Assembly (NCBI GenBank): GCA_035523875.1
Contig: DATKPY010000012.1
Coordinates: 13,380 to 77,379, forward strand
Reading direction: 5' to 3'
Source: JASHUC01 sp035523875
Lineage (GTDB): Bacteria; Pseudomonadota; Gammaproteobacteria; Steroidobacterales; Steroidobacteraceae
Length of the DNA stretch: 64,000 nt
Under the pieces are notes generated by a model that saw only the letters and a list, made by a program, of their open reading frames with translations, was not told where the DNA came from and did no database searches. The position numbers and the translations under genes were made by a program. Below are positions 33,438 to 42,302 of the stretch, one piece after another; the stretch's first letter is position 1; every line of letters begins with the position of its first letter.

Positions 33438-36179
33438 GTGATCGCCGAAGCTCGGCCGGATCCGGACAAGCTTCTCGCACAGGTCCAGGCCGAGGAGGCT
33501 CGCGCCCGGCGCGGGAAACTGCGCATTTTCTTCGGCGCCTCCGCGGGCGTCGGCAAGACCTACGCAATGCTCGAAGCGGCCCGCGGTGCGCGCGCCGGCG
33601 GCACCGACGTGGTCGCGGGGTACGTCGAGCCGCACGGGCGCCGCGAGACCGAGCAGCTTCTCGAAGGGCTCGAGCGACTCCCGCCCCAGTCCGTGCGTTA
33701 CCGCGGCCTGTTGCGCCAGGAGCTCGACCTCGATGCCGCGCTCGCGCGCGCTCCGGGCATCCTGCTCGTCGATGAGCTCGCACACTCGAACCTCGCGGGC
33801 GGCACTCCGCAGCCGCGCCACCCGAAGCGCTGGCAGGATGTGGAGGAGCTCCTCGATGCCGGGATCGATGTGTGGACGACGCTCAATGTCCAGCACCTGG
33901 AGAGCCTGAACGATCTGGTGGTGCAGATCACCGGCGTGCGCCAGCGCGAGACGCTCCCGGACCGGATCTTCGACGAGGCCGACGAGGTCGAGCTGATCGA
34001 CCTTCCCGCCGACGACCTCATTGCGCGCTTGCAGGCAGGGAAGATCTACCTACCGGAGGAGGTGGCGCATGCCGTGGAGCGGTTCTTTCGCCGGGCCAAC
34101 CTTCTCGCCCTGCGCCAGATCGCGCTGCGTCGCGTGGCCGAACGCGTGGGCGTCGCAGCCCGTGCCGCCGATGCGGCGGATCGTCTCGCTCGCCCGCGCC
34201 ACGCCGGGGAACGGATCCTGGTCGCGACCGGTCCGGATGCGCAGTCCGAGCAGCTCGTGCGCGCGGGCAAGCGCTTGGCCGATCGGCTCGATGCCGACTG
34301 GACCGTGGTTTATGTCGAGACGCCGGCACTGCTCAAACTCTCGGAGCAGCAGCGCAATCGACGCATCGAGATCCTGCGCCTCGCCGAGTCGCTCGGGGCG
34401 GAGACCGTCACTCTCGATGGGCCGACCGCCACCGAAGTGCTGCTCGAGTACGCCGCGACGCGCCACGCCACGCGCGTTCTGGTCGGCAGCCCCAAGCGGC
34501 GCGGCGTGCGGGCGCTGTTGCGGCCGTCCACGGCCACCGAGCTCGCGCGCCGCGCACGCGGTTTCGATGTGATCACGATCGCGGCCTCCGAGGCCGCCGT
34601 CGAGGGCGACCCGCCACGGCCGGCGGCCGGCCCGCCCCCACTGCCGCTCGAGATCCGCTGGAGTCGCTACGCCTGGGCGGTGCTCGTGAGTGGCGTGTGC
34701 ACTGCGGCCGCCTTCGCGATGTATCCGCACTTCGAGCTCGTCAATCTCGTGATGGTGTATCTGCTCGGCGTGACGGTCGCGGGACTGCGGTTGGGTCGCG
34801 GGCCCTCGGTCCTCACCACCGTGCTCAACGTCGCCGCGTTCGACTTCTGCTTCGTGCCGCCGCGCTTCGACTTCGCCGTCTCCGATGCGCAGTACCTGGT
34901 GACCTTCTTGGTCATGTTGCTCGTGGGCCTCGTGATCGCGAATCTCATGGCGAGCGTGCGCCAGCAGACCCGCGTCGCGGGTGCGCGCGAGCGGCGCACG
35001 GCACTCCTCTACGCGATGAGCCGCGAGCTCGCCGCAACCCGCGGGCTTGCGCACATGGCGCGCGCCGCCGTGCGGCACGTCGCCGAGGTCTTCCAGTGCC
35101 GAGCGGTCGTGCTCTTGCCCGATGCAAGCGGTGCGCTCAAGTTCCCGCGCGAGCCGCCGCTCGAGCGCTCGCTTCGCGGCGCCGATCTCGCCGTCGCGCA
35201 ATGGGTCACCGATCACGGCCGTCAGGCGGGGCTCGGCACCGACACGCTCGCCGCGGCGCCCGCGCTGTACGTGCCGCTCGGGGACGCCGAGCGGCGCCTG
35301 GGCGTGCTTGCGGTGCTGCCGACCAACGCGCGGCGGGTGCTCTTACCCGAGCAGCACCATCTCCTCGAGACCTTCGCCGGCCAGATCGGCATCGCCCTCG
35401 AGCGAGCGCAACTCGCCGAGCGCTCGGAATCGGTTCGCATCGCCGCCGAGCGCGAGAGTCTCCGCAACACGCTGCTCGCCTCGATCTCGCACGACCTGCG
35501 CACGCCGCTTGCTGCCATGGCGGGCGCCGGCAGCACGCTCGCAGAGCAGGGCGCCGCGCTCGATGAGGCGACGCGCCGCTCGCTCGCCCGGTCAATCGAG
35601 ACGCGCGCGCGGGAGATGGCTGAGCTCATCTCCAACGTGCTCGACTTGATGCGCTTCGAGTCCGGGAAGATGCCGCTCAGGTGCGACTGGCAGATGCTCG
35701 AGGATCTCGCCGACGCGGCGCTGACCGCGCTCGCGGCGCGCCTGGTGGGATACCGCACCGAGCTCGATCTGCCGCAGACCCTCCCACCCGTGCATGTCGA
35801 TGCGACGCTCATCGTCAAGGTCCTTGCCAACCTGCTCGACAACGTGGTCAAGCACACGCCCGCGGGCACGCGCATCGTCCTCTCGGCGCGCAACGAGGGA
35901 GCGTTCGTGCGCGTCAACGTCGAGGACACGGGTCCCGGGCTGCCCGGCGGCGATCCCGCACGGCTCTTTGAGAAGTTTCAGCGCGGCTCCGAGGAGGGTG
36001 CGACGGTGGGCGTTGGGCTCGGGCTCGCGATCTGCCGCGCGATCGTCGAGGCGCACGGCGGACAGATCGAAGCGCGCAACCGTGCCGAAGGTGGAGCGCG
36101 GTTCTCCTTCACGTTGCCGACGAGCATCCCTGTGGATTCGGGGAGCGAGCCGGGCACGGCATCGGATCCCTTGCCGTGA
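33438..36179 (+). CDS. kdpD: sensor histidine kinase KdpD
   Basis: 913-residue sensor for K+ limitation and osmotic stress. The N-terminal KdpD domain has a Walker-A-like GASAGVGKT (residues 33-41). A universal-stress-type domain follows, then four membrane spans (about 410-510), a GAF-like region, and the kinase core with His685 in SISHDLRTPLAAM and the ATP-binding NLLDNVVKH and GVGLGLAICRAI. GTG start. The last 4 nt overlap the first possible kdpE start. A second, distinct KdpD is encoded nearby on the other strand. Confidence 0.95.
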   Translation: MIAEARPDPDKLLAQVQAEEARARRGKLRIFFGASAGVGKTYAMLEAARGARAGGTDVVAGYVEPHGRRETEQLLEGLERLPPQSVRYRGLLRQELDLDAALARAPGILLVDELAHSNLAGGTPQPRHPKRWQDVEELLDAGIDVWTTLNVQHLESLNDLVVQITGVRQRETLPDRIFDEADEVELIDLPADDLIARLQAGKIYLPEEVAHAVERFFRRANLLALRQIALRRVAERVGVAARAADAADRLARPRHAGERILVATGPDAQSEQLVRAGKRLADRLDADWTVVYVETPALLKLSEQQRNRRIEILRLAESLGAETVTLDGPTATEVLLEYAATRHATRVLVGSPKRRGVRALLRPSTATELARRARGFDVITIAASEAAVEGDPPRPAAGPPPLPLEIRWSRYAWAVLVSGVCTAAAFAMYPHFELVNLVMVYLLGVTVAGLRLGRGPSVLTTVLNVAAFDFCFVPPRFDFAVSDAQYLVTFLVMLLVGLVIANLMASVRQQTRVAGARERRTALLYAMSRELAATRGLAHMARAAVRHVAEVFQCRAVVLLPDASGALKFPREPPLERSLRGADLAVAQWVTDHGRQAGLGTDTLAAAPALYVPLGDAERRLGVLAVLPTNARRVLLPEQHHLLETFAGQIGIALERAQLAERSESVRIAAERESLRNTLLASISHDLRTPLAAMAGAGSTLAEQGAALDEATRRSLARSIETRAREMAELISNVLDLMRFESGKMPLRCDWQMLEDLADAALTALAARLVGYRTELDLPQTLPPVHVDATLIVKVLANLLDNVVKHTPAGTRIVLSARNEGAFVRVNVEDTGPGLPGGDPARLFEKFQRGSEEGATVGVGLGLAICRAIVEAHGGQIEARNRAEGGARFSFTLPTSIPVDSGSEPGTASDPLP

Positions 36180-36880
36180 CGGAGGCGATGCACCGGATTC
36201 TGGCCGTTGAGGATGATCCGGTGATCCGCAACGTGCTGCGCGCCCTCTTTGAGTCAGAGGGGTTTCGCTTCGTCGAGGCGGAGACGGCCGCCCGCGCCGA
36301 GATCGAGGCGCGCGCGCACAAGCCCGATCTCCTGCTCGTCGACCTGGGCCTCCCCGATGGCGACGGCATCAGGATCATCCGTCGCGTGCGCGGTTGGTCG
36401 CCGGTGCCGATCATCGTGCTCTCGGCGCGCACCCTGGAGGAGCAAAAGGTCGCCGCGCTCGATGCGGGAGCGGACGATTACGTGACGAAGCCCTTCAGTG
36501 CGCCCGAGCTGCTCGCGCGCGTGCGCGCGGCGCTGCGGCGCAGCGTGCGAGGCAGCGGAGTCGAGCGGCTGCTCGCGCTCGGCCACGCGCGCATCGATCT
36601 TGCGCGCCGCACGGCGCGCAACAGCGCGGGTGAGCTGCATCTCACGCCGCTCGAGTACCGCGTGATCGAATGCCTGGCGCGCCATGCCGGGTTCATCGTC
36701 ACTCAGGCACAGCTCGTGCGCGAAGTGTGGGGGCCGACGCACTTGGGAGACACCCGCAGCCTCCGGGTGTGTGTGAAGAACCTTCGCGGCAAGCTCGAGC
36801 CCGAGCCGCATCACCCGCGTTATCTGCTCACCGAGCCCGGTCTCGGCTATCGGCTGCGGCCGGATGACGGCGCGGACTGA
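36176..36880 (+). CDS. kdpE: response regulator KdpE
   Basis: 234-residue OmpR/PhoB-family regulator. The receiver has Glu12/Asp13/Asp14, phospho-acceptor Asp56 in LLLVDLGLP and the conserved Lys near 105 in VTKPFS. The C-terminal winged helix has LTPLEYRVIECLARH and TEPGLGYRL. It activates kdpFABC when phosphorylated by KdpD. The GTG start overlaps kdpD by 4 nt; ATG 36188 is also in frame, but its GGAGG is only 2 nt away, so GTG is kept. Confidence 0.93.
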   Translation: MTEAMHRILAVEDDPVIRNVLRALFESEGFRFVEAETAARAEIEARAHKPDLLLVDLGLPDGDGIRIIRRVRGWSPVPIIVLSARTLEEQKVAALDAGADDYVTKPFSAPELLARVRAALRRSVRGSGVERLLALGHARIDLARRTARNSAGELHLTPLEYRVIECLARHAGFIVTQAQLVREVWGPTHLGDTRSLRVCVKNLRGKLEPEPHHPRYLLTEPGLGYRLRPDDGAD

Positions 36881-37056
36881 TGGAGATGACCCGCCTGCGG
36901 CTTGCGCGCCTCGGTCCACCGGCGCCTGAGCGCTTCGCGGCGCGCGCGGTTGCGTGCGTCGCGAATACGCGCGAAAACGAGCGTCGCGCCGATGTAGAGC
37001 GCGAACAGCACTGCCATCACGCCGAGGCCGGTGTTGAGGCGATCGAGATGAGTCAT
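36847..37056 (-). CDS. small single-span membrane protein, 69 aa
   Basis: An N-terminal hydrophobic helix (LGVMAVLFALYIGATLVFA, about residues 11-29) is followed by a strongly basic, Arg-rich cytoplasmic tail. The reading frame ends inside kdpE (34-nt antisense overlap). It lies downstream of the second kdpD on the same strand. The ribosome site is weak and no family is recognised, so it may be a real small gene or chance coding. Confidence 0.4.
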   Translation of the reverse strand: MTHLDRLNTGLGVMAVLFALYIGATLVFARIRDARNRARREALRRRWTEARKPQAGHLHQSAPSSGRSR

Positions 37057-37134
37057 TGCGGCGTCTCGCGCGTGCAAGACTACTCTGCACCGTGTGAGCG
37101 CCAGGTGAGGAATGGATCCCGCGAGACCTCGGGG

Positions 37135-39834
37135 TCAGCGGCTCTCGCGAGGTTCGGCGCCCCCCGTACGATCGGCCGGAAGCATGATCGTGATCACCGT
37201 CCCCGTGCCGCCGGGTCCGTTGTCCGCGGCGATCTCCCCGCCCATCGCTTCGATGAAGCCCTTGCAGATCGGCAGACCCACGCCTGCTCCGGCGCTGTCT
37301 CGCTGCGGCGCACGGTAGGAGAGATCGAACACGCGCACGCGGTCCTCGGCGGGAATTCCCGGCCCCTGGTCCGCGATGCTCACGCGCACGCATTCGTCAC
37401 ACCGCTCGGCGGCGATACGGATGGGCGAGCCCGGCGGCGAATAGCGTGCGGCGTTGTCGAGCAGGTTCACGAGCACCCGTCCGAGCAGCACGGGATCCGC
37501 TCGCACCGCAGGCAGGGCTTGCGCGATGCGCGTATCGACGCTCCGCGAGGCGAGCAGCGGGCCCAGGTGGCGAATCGCCGCGGCGAGCGACTGGGCGAGA
37601 TCGACCGGCGCGAGCTGCGGTGCGAGCGCGCCGTAGCTCAAGCGCGTCATGTCGTCGAGGTCCTCGAGGAAGCGGTTGAGACGGTCCGCCTCGCGGGTCG
37701 CAGTCTCGACGAGCGCGCGACGCTCGCCGCTCCCGGGCCCTGCCCCCGGAGCGCTCAGGGCCGCGAGACTGGCGCGCAGCGACACCAAGGGCGCGTGCAG
37801 ATCGTGCGACACGGAATCGAGCAGCGCGGCGCGCAGATTCTCCGAGGCGCGGCTGACGCGTGCGTCGGTCGAGACGCGCTGCAGGCGGAAGCGCTCGAAT
37901 GCGGTGGCGAGCTGGGCGCGCAGCGCAAAGAGCAGCCGCCGATCCTCGGCGCGCAGACGCTTCGCGGCGGGACCGGATTCGACGGCGAGCACCGCGAGGG
38001 CCTGACCGCCGGTGTCGACCGCGACGAAATGCCACCCCGCCGCCGGAAGCGTTGCGGTGCCCGCCCCGGCGGGCTGGCGATGGGCGAGGGCCCACTCCGC
38101 CGCCGCCTGGTCGATATCGCGGAAGTCCGCGGTGCGATCGAGATCCACGGGGATCTCGATCTTTCCGCCGGGCAGCACGCGCAACACGAGCGCACGGGTG
38201 CCGAAGAGCTCGGAGAGTCCGCGCTGCGCGGCGTTGATGAGATCGCGCTCATCCACGGCGGTCGCAATGCGGCGCGAGAAATCGAACAGCACCTCCACGC
38301 GCGAGGTATTGCGTCGCGCCTCATCGGCCTGCTGACGCAGCCGCGCGGCGAGCTGGCCGACGACGATCGAGACGGCGAGAAAGGTGACGAGCGTGCTCAA
38401 GTCCTCGGGGTGCGCCGCGAGCAGCGTGAAGCGCGGCTCGGTGAATAGGAACCGGTACAGCAGGAAGCTGAGCACACTCGTGAGGAGTGCCGCTGCGAGC
38501 CCGCGGAAGCCTCCCGCGAGCGTCACGCCGACCAGAAAGATGAGGGCGAGATTGTAGACATTGAGCCAGCGCTCGAGCGGCCAGGCAATCACCGCCGCGC
38601 CGCCGGCGAGCAGCACGGCGACCACGACATCCCGGGTACTCGGCAGAATCGGCCACCACGACCCGGGGACGGCAGGCGGCACGGGCGCGCTCGGCTCCTC
38701 ATCGGTCGCCGCAACCGTCACCTCGAATCCCGTGGCGTTGTCCACGAGCCAGTCCGCGAGGCTCCCGCGCAACAGGCGCCGCCAGCGCACGCTGTGCGGA
38801 CGGCCGACGAGCAGCTGCGCGGCGTTGTGCTGGCGCGCGTATTCGAGGACCTCGTAGCCGACGCGCATTCCGGAGATCGTGGCCGTGGTGCCGCCCAACT
38901 GCTCGGCGAGCGCGAGATTCGCCTCGAGCTGCTCGCGCTCGCTCGGCGTCAAGCGCTGGGTGATCGCCTGCACGAACAGCGCCGTCCACGGCACGTGCCG
39001 CTGATCCGCGAGCCGCTTCGCGGTGCGCACCAGGCACTCGCTTCCCTCGGTCGCATCGATGCACACGACGAGGCCGCCGCGCGTGGGCCACGGGCCGGCG
39101 ATCGCATGGGCGCGCATGTAGGTGGAGAGCTCCTCGTCGAGCCGCTCGGAGGCGGCGCGAAAGGACAGCTCGCGCAGGGCGAGGAGATTGCCGCGCCGGA
39201 AATAGTTTGCGACCGCGTTGCGGGCCTGCTCGGGAACGTACACCTTGCCTTGCCGCAATCGCTCGAGCAGCTCATCCGGCGGCAGATCGATGAGCTCCAC
39301 GTCCGCGGCTCCCTCGAGCACGCTGTCGGGAACCGTCTCGCGCACCTCGACGCCGGTGATGCGCGCGACCAAGTCGTTGTAGCTCTCGAGATGTTGCACA
39401 TTGAGCGTCGAGTAGACGTCAATCCCGGCGTCGAGCAGCTCCTGCACGTCCTGGAAGCGCTTCGCGTGACGCGATCCCGGGATGTTGCTGTGCGCGAGCT
39501 CGTCGATGAGCACGAGCTGCGGATGGCGCGCGAGAACCGCATCGAGATCGAGCTCCTCGAAATTGCGGCGGCGATACTCGAGCGTGCGCCGCGGGATCAC
39601 GGGCAGTCCCTCGAGGAGCGCCGCGGTCTCCGGGCGGCCGTGGGTCTCGACGATCCCGACCTCCACGTCGAGACCGTCGGCGCGCTTGCGCCGCGCGGCC
39701 GACAGCATCTCGTACGTTTTGCCCACCCCCGGGGCCGCGCCGAGAAAGATCTTCAGCCGCCCGCGTCCCGTGCGCTTCGCCTCAGCGAGCAGTGCATCCG
39801 GAGATGGTCTCAGTGAGGAGGAGGTTTCGCTCAT
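37135..39834 (-). CDS. second KdpD-type sensor histidine kinase
   Basis: 899 residues with complete KdpD architecture: Walker-A-like GAAPGVGKT (32-40), the DELAHSNIPGSRHAKR and NVQHLESYND motifs of the KdpD N-terminal domain, a Usp-like domain, four membrane spans (about 400-500), a GAF-like region and a kinase core. The phosphorylated His677 sits in an atypical H-box, VSHDLHAPLVSL, where most have HDLRTP. The N- and G-boxes are intact. It clearly differs from the KdpD at 33438, so it is not a recent duplicate. No second KdpE is next to it; it could feed the same KdpE or another regulator. It follows dgkA by 19 nt. Confidence 0.92.
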   Translation of the reverse strand: MSETSSSLRPSPDALLAEAKRTGRGRLKIFLGAAPGVGKTYEMLSAARRKRADGLDVEVGIVETHGRPETAALLEGLPVIPRRTLEYRRRNFEELDLDAVLARHPQLVLIDELAHSNIPGSRHAKRFQDVQELLDAGIDVYSTLNVQHLESYNDLVARITGVEVRETVPDSVLEGAADVELIDLPPDELLERLRQGKVYVPEQARNAVANYFRRGNLLALRELSFRAASERLDEELSTYMRAHAIAGPWPTRGGLVVCIDATEGSECLVRTAKRLADQRHVPWTALFVQAITQRLTPSEREQLEANLALAEQLGGTTATISGMRVGYEVLEYARQHNAAQLLVGRPHSVRWRRLLRGSLADWLVDNATGFEVTVAATDEEPSAPVPPAVPGSWWPILPSTRDVVVAVLLAGGAAVIAWPLERWLNVYNLALIFLVGVTLAGGFRGLAAALLTSVLSFLLYRFLFTEPRFTLLAAHPEDLSTLVTFLAVSIVVGQLAARLRQQADEARRNTSRVEVLFDFSRRIATAVDERDLINAAQRGLSELFGTRALVLRVLPGGKIEIPVDLDRTADFRDIDQAAAEWALAHRQPAGAGTATLPAAGWHFVAVDTGGQALAVLAVESGPAAKRLRAEDRRLLFALRAQLATAFERFRLQRVSTDARVSRASENLRAALLDSVSHDLHAPLVSLRASLAALSAPGAGPGSGERRALVETATREADRLNRFLEDLDDMTRLSYGALAPQLAPVDLAQSLAAAIRHLGPLLASRSVDTRIAQALPAVRADPVLLGRVLVNLLDNAARYSPPGSPIRIAAERCDECVRVSIADQGPGIPAEDRVRVFDLSYRAPQRDSAGAGVGLPICKGFIEAMGGEIAADNGPGGTGTVITIMLPADRTGGAEPRESR

Positions 39835-39853
39835 GGGGCGGCTGCCGGGGCGG

Positions 39854-40222
39854 TCAACGGTGACGGAGGAGCTCGACGGCGAGGCAGACGGCGACGGCGA
39901 TGGCGCCGAACACCGTGATCAGTACCGCTGCCGCGGCACAGTCCTTGACGATGCGGATCTGGGGGTCGATCTCCGGATGCAGATGATCGATCAGATGCTC
40001 GAGACTCGTGTTGAGGAGCTCGGCGGCGAACACGGCCGCGCTCGCGACCAGGACGAGCGCCCACCAGAGCGGACCCGGGCGCAGCGCTACCAGGGCGACC
40101 AGAACGCACACGAAGACGCTCGCTTGCACCTGGAGGCTCCGCTCGGCGCTGAGCCCGTGGCGCAGCCCCGTGAGGGCGAAGAGCAGACGCGTGGGGAACG
40201 ACTGATTCTTCGCGACGCTCAT
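39854..40222 (-). CDS. dgkA: diacylglycerol kinase (prokaryotic DgkA type)
   Basis: 122-residue membrane enzyme phosphorylating diacylglycerol to phosphatidate, recycling lipid from membrane-derived-oligosaccharide turnover. An amphipathic N-terminus and three spans are present. Catalytic residues align with E. coli DgkA: Glu68, Asn71, Glu75 and the Lys94-Asp95 of RIVKDCAAAAVLI. It overlaps the gntR gene by 4 nt and precedes kdpD2 by 19 nt on the same strand. Confidence 0.92.
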   Translation of the reverse strand: MSVAKNQSFPTRLLFALTGLRHGLSAERSLQVQASVFVCVLVALVALRPGPLWWALVLVASAAVFAAELLNTSLEHLIDHLHPEIDPQIRIVKDCAAAAVLITVFGAIAVAVCLAVELLRHR

Positions 40223-41028
40223 GCGAGATTCCCGTCCCGGGCGCGCAACGCGGCGAGGCGCTCGCCGCGCGTCGTCGCGCTCGCTTTGCGCTCGAGCCCG
40301 ATGTTCGCCTGCGTCGTGAGTGCGATGCCGGCGAGCTGGTAACCGCGGCGGAAATCGCGGATGTGGCGCGCCATCCAGCCCCGGGCGCCGCGGGCATCGC
40401 CCCGCTCGAGCGCCGCGAGGATCCGTCGCTGAGCCGTGGCGATGCGCACGCGTGCCTGCGGCAGCTCACCGAGCATCGCACGGAGCGAGGACTCGAGCAG
40501 CCGCAGCAGCGGGTCCTGCGCAAGCACGAGCACCGGATTGCGTGTGGCCTCGCCCACTCGGCGGAAGAACTCCGCGACGTGGTGTCCGGCTTGCGCCGCA
40601 TCCGCCTTCTCCACCGCGAAGCGCGCGGTGGCCGCCGCGATGCGCAGCAGGTGCTCGCTCGTGCGCCGGCGCGCCGCACACTCTGCGATCGGCGGCGCGA
40701 GGATCGTCAACGCTTCCCACACATCGCAGTAGGTGACATCGTGCAGGGCGAGCGCCCGGCTCACTCCCTCGCCGATGACGGCCGGCGCGGGGCGCGTCAC
40801 CGCGAGGCGCTTCGAGCCGGGGCGCCGCGCGAGCAGACCGCTCGTCTGCAGCTCGCGCAGCGCCTCGCGCACCGTCGAGCGATTGACCCCGAACTGGCGC
40901 GCGAGCTCGGCCTCCGTCGGCAGGCGCTCTCCGTCGCGCAGCGTCCGATCAAGGATCCGGTTGCGCAGCGCCGCGGCGACCTTGCGGTACGCGGGCTCGA
41001 GTGCGATCTGCTCGAATGGCGCGCTCAA
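40219..41028 (-). CDS. FadR-type GntR transcriptional regulator
   Basis: 269 residues. The N-terminal winged helix contains TEAELARQFGVNRSTVREAL (about residues 38-57), the GntR signature, followed by an all-helical FCD-type effector domain. It overlaps ivd upstream and dgkA downstream by 4 nt each. The palindrome at 42226-42242, TTGTCGGACAA at its core, fits the TNGTNNNACNA consensus of this subfamily, so autoregulation with ivd and the divergent carboxylase is likely. Confidence 0.88.
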   Translation of the reverse strand: MSAPFEQIALEPAYRKVAAALRNRILDRTLRDGERLPTEAELARQFGVNRSTVREALRELQTSGLLARRPGSKRLAVTRPAPAVIGEGVSRALALHDVTYCDVWEALTILAPPIAECAARRRTSEHLLRIAAATARFAVEKADAAQAGHHVAEFFRRVGEATRNPVLVLAQDPLLRLLESSLRAMLGELPQARVRIATAQRRILAALERGDARGARGWMARHIRDFRRGYQLAGIALTTQANIGLERKASATTRGERLAALRARDGNLA

Positions 41029-42197
41029 GACTCCGCCTCGATGAGCTCGCGGCCGATCAGCATGCGCCGGATCTCTTGGGTGCCGGCGCCGATCTCGTAG
41101 AGCTTGGCATCGCGCAACAGGCGCCCGGCCGGGTAATCGTTGATGTAGCCGTTGCCGCCCAAGGTCTGGATCGCCTCGAGTGCCACGCGCGTCGCCTGCT
41201 CCGCGGCGAACAGAATGCAGCCAGCCGCGTCGCGCCGCGTGACCCGGCCTGCGTCGCAGGCACCGGCGACGGCATAGACGTAAGCGCGGCTCGCGTGGAG
41301 CGCGGTATACATGTCCGCGAGCTTCGCCTGGATCAACTGAAACGTGCCGATCGGTTGGCCGAACTGGCGCCGCGCGCGCGCGTACGGCAGCGCGAGGTCG
41401 AGTGCGGCGGCCATGAGCCCGAGCGGACCTCCGGCGAGCACGACGCGCTCGAAGTCGAGGCCGCTCATCAGCACCCGCGTGCCGCCGTTCTCGCGGCCGA
41501 GCAGGTTCTCAGCCGGCACCTCGCAGCGCTCGAACACGAGCTCGCACGTTCCCGAGCCGCGCATGCCGAGCTTGTCGAGCTTCTGCGCGGTGGAGAATCC
41601 GGGGAATCCGCGCTCGACGATGAAAGCGCTCAGGCCGCGCGAGCCAGCCTCGGGATCGGTCTTCGCGTAGACGATGAGCACGTCGGCATCCGGACCGTTG
41701 GTGATCCACATCTTGCGCCCGTCGAGCACGTAGCGGTCGCCGCGACGCTGCGCGCGGGTCTGCATCGACATCACGTCCGAACCGGAGCCGGGCTCGGACA
41801 TCGCGAGTGCGCCCACGTGCGTGCCGCTCAGGAGCCCCGGCAGATACCGCTCGCACTGCGCCTCCGAGCCGTTGAGCCGCAGCTGATTGACGCAGAGGTT
41901 CGAGTGTGCGCCGTAGGAGAGACCGACGGAGCCGGAAGCGCGGGAGATCTCCTCCATGGCAATGACGTGCGCGAGGTAGCCCAAATCGGCGCCGCCGAAG
42001 CGCTCGGGCGCCGTGACCCCGAGCAGACCCTCGGCACCGAGGCGCGGCCAGAGGTCCCGCGGAAACTCGTTCGACTGATCGATCGCCTGCGCCCGCGGTG
42101 CGATCTGCTCCTGCGCGAAGCGGCGCACGACGCTGCGCACTTCGGCGTGCGCGGGTCCGAGCGCAAAATCGAATTCCAGGGACTCGAAGGCGGACAT
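41025..42197 (-). CDS. ivd: isovaleryl-CoA dehydrogenase
   Basis: 390-residue flavin acyl-CoA dehydrogenase oxidising isovaleryl-CoA in leucine breakdown. The catalytic base is Glu250 in MSGLDFERVVLAGG, which aligns with Glu254 of human IVD. The usual C-terminal Glu position reads YEIGAGTQE, as in true IVD enzymes and unlike medium- or short-chain dehydrogenases. FAD-binding motifs (AMSEPGSGSD, WITNG) and QTLGGNGYI are intact. ATG 42197 with GAGG upstream. The gntR gene overlaps its stop. Confidence 0.93.
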   Translation of the reverse strand: MSAFESLEFDFALGPAHAEVRSVVRRFAQEQIAPRAQAIDQSNEFPRDLWPRLGAEGLLGVTAPERFGGADLGYLAHVIAMEEISRASGSVGLSYGAHSNLCVNQLRLNGSEAQCERYLPGLLSGTHVGALAMSEPGSGSDVMSMQTRAQRRGDRYVLDGRKMWITNGPDADVLIVYAKTDPEAGSRGLSAFIVERGFPGFSTAQKLDKLGMRGSGTCELVFERCEVPAENLLGRENGGTRVLMSGLDFERVVLAGGPLGLMAAALDLALPYARARRQFGQPIGTFQLIQAKLADMYTALHASRAYVYAVAGACDAGRVTRRDAAGCILFAAEQATRVALEAIQTLGGNGYINDYPAGRLLRDAKLYEIGAGTQEIRRMLIGRELIEAES

Positions 42198-42225
42198 GGC
42201 TTGCCTCGCGGCGCGACGGGTCGTA

Positions 42226-42242
42226 GGATTGTCGGACAATCC
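42226..42242. promoter_or_regulatory. perfect 17-bp palindrome, candidate GntR operator
   Basis: GGATTGTC-G-GACAATCC lies in the 105-nt divergent region between ivd and the carboxylase gene. Its core fits the FadR-type consensus TNGTNNNACNA. A second, overlapping palindrome, GTCGGA-CAA-TCCGAC, spans 42231-42245. It covers the -10 of the proposed ivd promoter. Confidence 0.65.
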
Positions 42243-42257
42243 GACCATTCTCGGCAA
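42228..42257 (-). promoter_or_regulatory. putative promoter of ivd operon
   Basis: On the minus strand TTGCCG (42257-42252) and GACAAT (42233-42228) are separated by 18 nt. The -10 falls inside the palindromic operator, so a bound GntR protein would block initiation. Confidence 0.4.
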
Positions 42258-42302
42258 GCGCAGGCGCTGAGCGCCCGCGCGCCGGTCTCGAGGCGCTTGT
42301 CC

